This document shows, piece after piece, positions 58,909 to 64,000 of a stretch of 64,000 nt of DNA. Position 1 is the stretch's first letter. Every line of letters starts with the position of its first letter. Source of the stretch: Phycisphaerales bacterium (lineage in GTDB: Bacteria > Planctomycetota > Phycisphaerae > Phycisphaerales > UBA1924). The notes under the pieces were generated by a model. The model was not told where the DNA came from, made no database searches, and saw only the letters and a list, made by a program, of their open reading frames with translations. The stretch spans positions 17,620-81,619 of the forward strand of contig JADJMV010000018.1 of the NCBI GenBank assembly GCA_016709445.1, given 5' to 3'. Made by a program: the position numbers and the translations under genes.

Positions 58909-59120
58909 CCCCAAGACCAACCCAACGGCCGATTTCCCCACCCCCTTCCGCGCCGGATCGCCCCCCAAGAAGAGACATCGCCGGGCTCCGCGGCTACCGT
59001 ATTGGCCCCTCCAACGGAGCGGGCGGGCGGTGATTGTCGATCCCGCCCGGGAGCGGGCTTTCCAGCCATCAGAGACCGGGCCGGCCGACCGGGACCGGAG
59101 CCAAAACCGAGGGCGCCACC

Positions 59121-60695
<1,575 letters not shown>

Positions 60696-60753
60696 CCCGA
60701 CACACGCACCCTCTGGTGCGGCCTTCCCGTCTGCACAAACAGCACCATCCACC

Positions 60754-60785
60754 GCCGCGGCCGCATGGCCGCGGCCGTGTTTTTG
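60754..60785 (+). terminator. Rho-independent terminator of atpA
   Basis: A 9-bp GC-rich stem, GCCGCGGCC (60754-60762) with GGCCGCGGC (60767-60775) around the loop GCAT, is followed by CGTG and T5. It ends the atpA message. The remainder of the 307-bp gap 60696-61002 contains no gene. A pyrimidine-rich stretch near 60900-60945 and GGAGAG at about 60989 precede the next start codon. Confidence 0.85.
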
Positions 60786-61002
60786 AGAGGGACACACGCC
60801 CACAAACTCATGCCGAGCACGAGTGGGGGGGCGGGATGTGCCGGCGCCGCCCGCCGAACCGCTCGCGCCAACCCGCTTCGCAGACCAGCCCGTCCGACGC
60901 AGTTTCTTTTCTGCTCTGCCTCACTCCTTCTCATCTCCAGGGTTTGGTGCCCCCCTCCCTTCCGTTACACTCGACGCTCCCGCCACCTTGGAGAGACGCC
61001 CC

Positions 61003-64000
61003 ATGTTCATCTCGCGATGCGTCCAAGCTGTGTCTTGGCTCGGAATCCTCATCCTAACGGTTCCCTGCCTCGGCCAGAACAATCCCCCCGACGCTCCCGT
61101 GATCAAGGAACCCGCGGTGGACGGGCAGATCGTCAACCCCGCCGATGTCCACATGGAGACCGGGCCCTTCTCCGACCCCGACCCCGGCGACCAGCACCGC
61201 TGCAGCGACTGGGAAATCTGGACCATCGACCCCATGGAACGCGTCTGGATCACCGCCTGCATCGGCGGCGTCGAGCGCGTGCACACCCACCTCGGCGACG
61301 GCGTCTTCGAGAACTCCCACGCAGGCCGCAGCGAGCTCCTGCCCGAGACCACCTACCTCCTCCGGGTCCGCCACCGCGACGACAGCGGCCAGGCCAACGA
61401 CTGGAGCCCCTGGTCCGACCGCCTCTTCGAAACCGGCGCCGCCTCCACCGTGTTCCCGCTCGAGCTCCTCGACGTCGCCGAGAGCCCCGCCCCCCTGTGG
61501 AACGACACCACCGGCGCCCCGCTCGCCCTGCCCCCGGGTTCCCCTCCCGGCAGCCTCTCCCTCGAAGATCACACCGGCGATCAACTCCTGGAACTCCGCG
61601 GCCTCGACGGCGATTCCAACCAGATCATCAACCCCCCGCCCCTCGCCGACCACGCCCACCCGCGCCTCGTGCTCCGCGCCGGCTCCGCGCCCCTGACCGT
61701 GCCCGAGTCGGACCTCACCATCACCGACGACCACGGCAACGACATCACCATCTACCTCCCCCCCGCGGCCCTGGAGCCCGGTGAGGTCGCGGTGTTCTGG
61801 ATCTCCACCAACGGCAGCACCTACGTCGGCGACCTCTTGCAGGACGAGCCCGATTTCGCGGTGCTCGCCCGCGGCGCGCCCGTGCCCTGGACCGTCGCCC
61901 AGCCCGGCTTCAAGGTCGAGGTCGTCGCCACCGGCTTCCAGCTCCCCGTCAACATCGCCTTCATCCCCAACCCCGGCCCCGCCGACAACGACCCGCTCTA
62001 CTACGTCACCGCGCTCTACGGCAACACCAAAGTCGTCCTCCGCAACGGCGCCGTCGGCGACTACGCGACCGGCCTCCTCAACTTCAACCCCACCGGCAAC
62101 TTCCCCGGCTCCGGCGAGCAGGGACTGACCGGCATCGTCGTGGACCCCACCAACGGTGATGTCTTCGCCGCCATGCTCTACAGCACCAACCCCGACAACG
62201 ACAACGCCCCGCACTACCCCAAGGTCGTCCGCTTCACGAGCAACGACGGCGGCCACACCGCCGCCACCCAGTTCACCCTCCTCGACATGGCCGGCGAGAC
62301 CCAGGGCCAGTCCCACCAGATCTCCAACCTCAGCTTCGGCCCCGACGGCGACCTCTACGTGCACATGGGCGACGGCTTCGACGCCTCCCGCGCCCAGAAC
62401 CTCAGCTCCTTCCGCGGCAAAATCCTGCGGATGGAGAAGAACGGTTGGGCCCCCGCCGACAACCCCTTCTACAACGCCGGCGACGGGATCAACTCCCGCG
62501 ACTACGTCTTTGCCTACGGAGTCCGCAACCCCTTCGGCGGCGCCTGGCGCGAGTCCGACGGCTCCCACTACACCGTCGAGAACGGGCCCAGCGTCGACCG
62601 GTTCTCCAAAACCGTCCGCGGCCGCAACTACCTCTGGGCCGACTCCGACGACTCCATGCAACTACGCCATCTTCAACTGGGCCCCCGCCCACGCGCCCGT
62701 CAACATCGCCTTCATCCAGCCCTCCACCTTCAACGGCAGCGGCTTCCCGCCCGACCGCTTCGACCACGCCTTCGTCACCGAGTCCGGCCCCACCTGGGCC
62801 GGCGGCTACCAGGACCTCGGCAAGCGCATCACCGAGTGGATCCTCGACCAGGACGGCAACCTCGTCGAGGGCGAGCGCGACCTCATCGTCTACAACGGCT
62901 CGGGCAAGGCCAGCGCGGTCGCCCTGGCCGCGGGGCCCGACGGCCTCTACTTCAGCGACCTCTACAAGGACCAGGACTACGGGACCCCCATCGACCGCGG
63001 GGCCAACATCCTCCGCATCCGCTACGTCGGCACCGCCGATTTCGTCGCCGATGTCCGCGCCGGCGACCGCCCCCTCACCGTGCACTTCACCGATACCTCC
63101 GACGTCCCCGACCCCAGCGAGTGGCTCTGGTCCTTCGGCGACGGCGGCAGCAGCACCGAGCAGAACCCCGCCCACACCTACACGCTCGACGGCGTCTACA
63201 CCGTGCGACTCGTCGTCAAGGGCTCGGGCGGGGCGACCGTGGAGCAGAAGAACGGCTACATCAAGGTCGGCCAGTTCCCGACGGTCGCCATGATCGGCGG
63301 CTCGCTCCCCCCCTCGCCCTCCGACCAGGCCGTGGCCGACTTCCTCTCCGGGCTGGGCTACCAGGTCACCAGCTTCGATGACGACCGCGGCGCGCGCCCG
63401 TCCGCCGCCGAGATCGCCGAACAGTTCGACGCCGTCGTGATCTCCTCCACCATCACCTCCTCCAATATCGCCGGCGACTTCCGCGACGAGGACATCCCGC
63501 TCGTCTTCTGGGAAAACGCGCTCCTGCAGACCGACCGCGAGCCGCTGGCCGACAACCACGCGGTCCAGGGCGGCGCGCAGGCGATCAACATCCTCGACAA
63601 CGCGCACCCCATCACCAAGGGCCTCGATACCGGCGATCTCACCGTCTTCGCCTCGCCATCCAATATGAGCGTCGGCCTCGGCAATATCGCCCCCGGCGCG
63701 CAGGTGCTCGCGTCGCGATCCGGCGCTCCCGGAGACGCCGCCATCATCGCGGCCGACGCCGGCGCCCTCCTCCTCGGAGGCCACACCGCCCCCGCCCGCC
63801 GCGCCTTCCTCTTCCTGGAGGATGCCAACTGGCTCGCGACCACCGACGCGGGCAAGACCATCCTGGAGCAGACGCTGGCCTGGGCCGCCGGCTTCGTCCG
63901 CACCTGCCCCGGCGACTTCAACGGCGACGGCACGGTCGATACCCGCGATGTGATCGCCTTCCTCGGCGTGTGGGCCGCCGACGACCCCTCCGCCGATTTC
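61003..64000 (+). CDS. Exported sugar-dehydrogenase/PKD/dockerin protein (frameshifted, 3' end beyond window)
   Basis: Large secreted protein, at least ~1000 aa. Signal peptide (VQAVSWLGILILTVPCLGQ), then an N-terminal Ig-like part. From about residue 300 there is a glucose/sorbosone-dehydrogenase propeller: FKVEVVATGFQLPVNIAFIP, GEQGLTGIVVDPTNGDVFA, ISNLSFGPDGDLYVHMGDG, FRGKILRMEKNG. After a frame break at 62651-62661 (one extra base) it continues NYAIFNWAPAHAPVNIAFIQP. A PKD domain (SEWLWSFGDGGSSTEQNPAHTYT) and a GATase/ThuA-like fold follow, and the first dockerin loop FNGDGTVDTRDVIAFLGVW. The second loop would be past base 64000. GGAGAG precedes the start. Confidence 0.8.

Noticed and set aside
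59000..59120. Riboswitch-like hairpins before atpA
   Set aside because: Only short GC-rich stems (5-6 bp) are present, which are expected by chance at this base composition.

Overview
The window is a 64-kb, very GC-rich, gene-dense bacterial segment. Its gene content and style point to a planctomycete, most likely of the Phycisphaerae/Phycisphaerales. Two secreted proteins end in dockerin-like calcium-loop repeats finishing in Gly-Cys, a type common in that group. There are also two ECF sigma factors linked to exported proteins, a Tat-exported glycosidase-like protein and many exported proteins of no known family. The lineage is inferred from gene style; no rRNA gene is present to confirm it. 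I saw no tRNA, rRNA, CRISPR array, transposase or phage gene.

Layout. 1-13.6 kb is mostly housekeeping: secreted alkaline-phosphatase-type enzyme, gpsA, a His-rich P1B metal ATPase, gnd, a GNAT enzyme, hflX, an S41 protease, tsaD, a secreted zincin and a GGQ ribosome-rescue factor. 13.7-30.3 kb is accessory: TPR-sulfotransferase, Tat glycosidase-like protein, an iodotyrosine-deiodinase-like nitroreductase, cupin, aldo/keto reductase, an ECF-sigma operon embedded between two exported proteins, cyclodeaminase, SpoIIE-type phosphatase, a Cys-cluster protein, a GH31 glucosidase and a second ECF sigma factor. 30.7-44.3 kb is a sulfur and respiration block: MBL-rhodanese, a TauE permease, an Rrf2 regulator, then a complete cbb3 oxidase operon (ccoNO-Q-P-G-H, a SafE/DsbD-like membrane protein, ccoI, ccoS) closed by a P1B-4 ATPase. 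44.2-53.3 kb holds a giant MscS-family channel divergent from a TetR-adaptor-RND efflux operon, with a 16-bp palindrome between them. 53.3-64 kb holds a seven-bladed FG-GAP/dockerin protein flanked by two 85-bp direct repeats, a GT2-mutY pair, a cdaA-ybbR pair for c-di-AMP, a stand-alone atpA with its own terminator, and a truncated sugar-dehydrogenase/PKD/dockerin protein.

How the genes work together. The cbb3 block makes, assembles and supplies metal to a high-affinity terminal oxidase under a probable Rrf2 switch. The upstream persulfide/rhodanese and TauE genes suggest coupling to sulfide detoxification. CdaA and YbbR form the membrane diadenylate cyclase and its partner. The TetR cluster looks like a stress or efflux module.

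Caution on quality. Seven otherwise well-conserved genes carry a reading-frame break: six fit single-base changes, four or five of them in or next to a short homopolymer, and ccoNO also lacks about 60-70 codons. I annotate each as one gene and regard most breaks as probable sequencing or assembly indels. Four of the seven cluster in or beside the cbb3 locus, so genuine decay there cannot be excluded.

Non-coding structure not explained by genes: an octamer tandem repeat just 3' of three minus-strand genes, the 85-bp hairpin-bearing direct repeats, a multi-hairpin leader before gnd, and several perfect palindromes in promoter regions.
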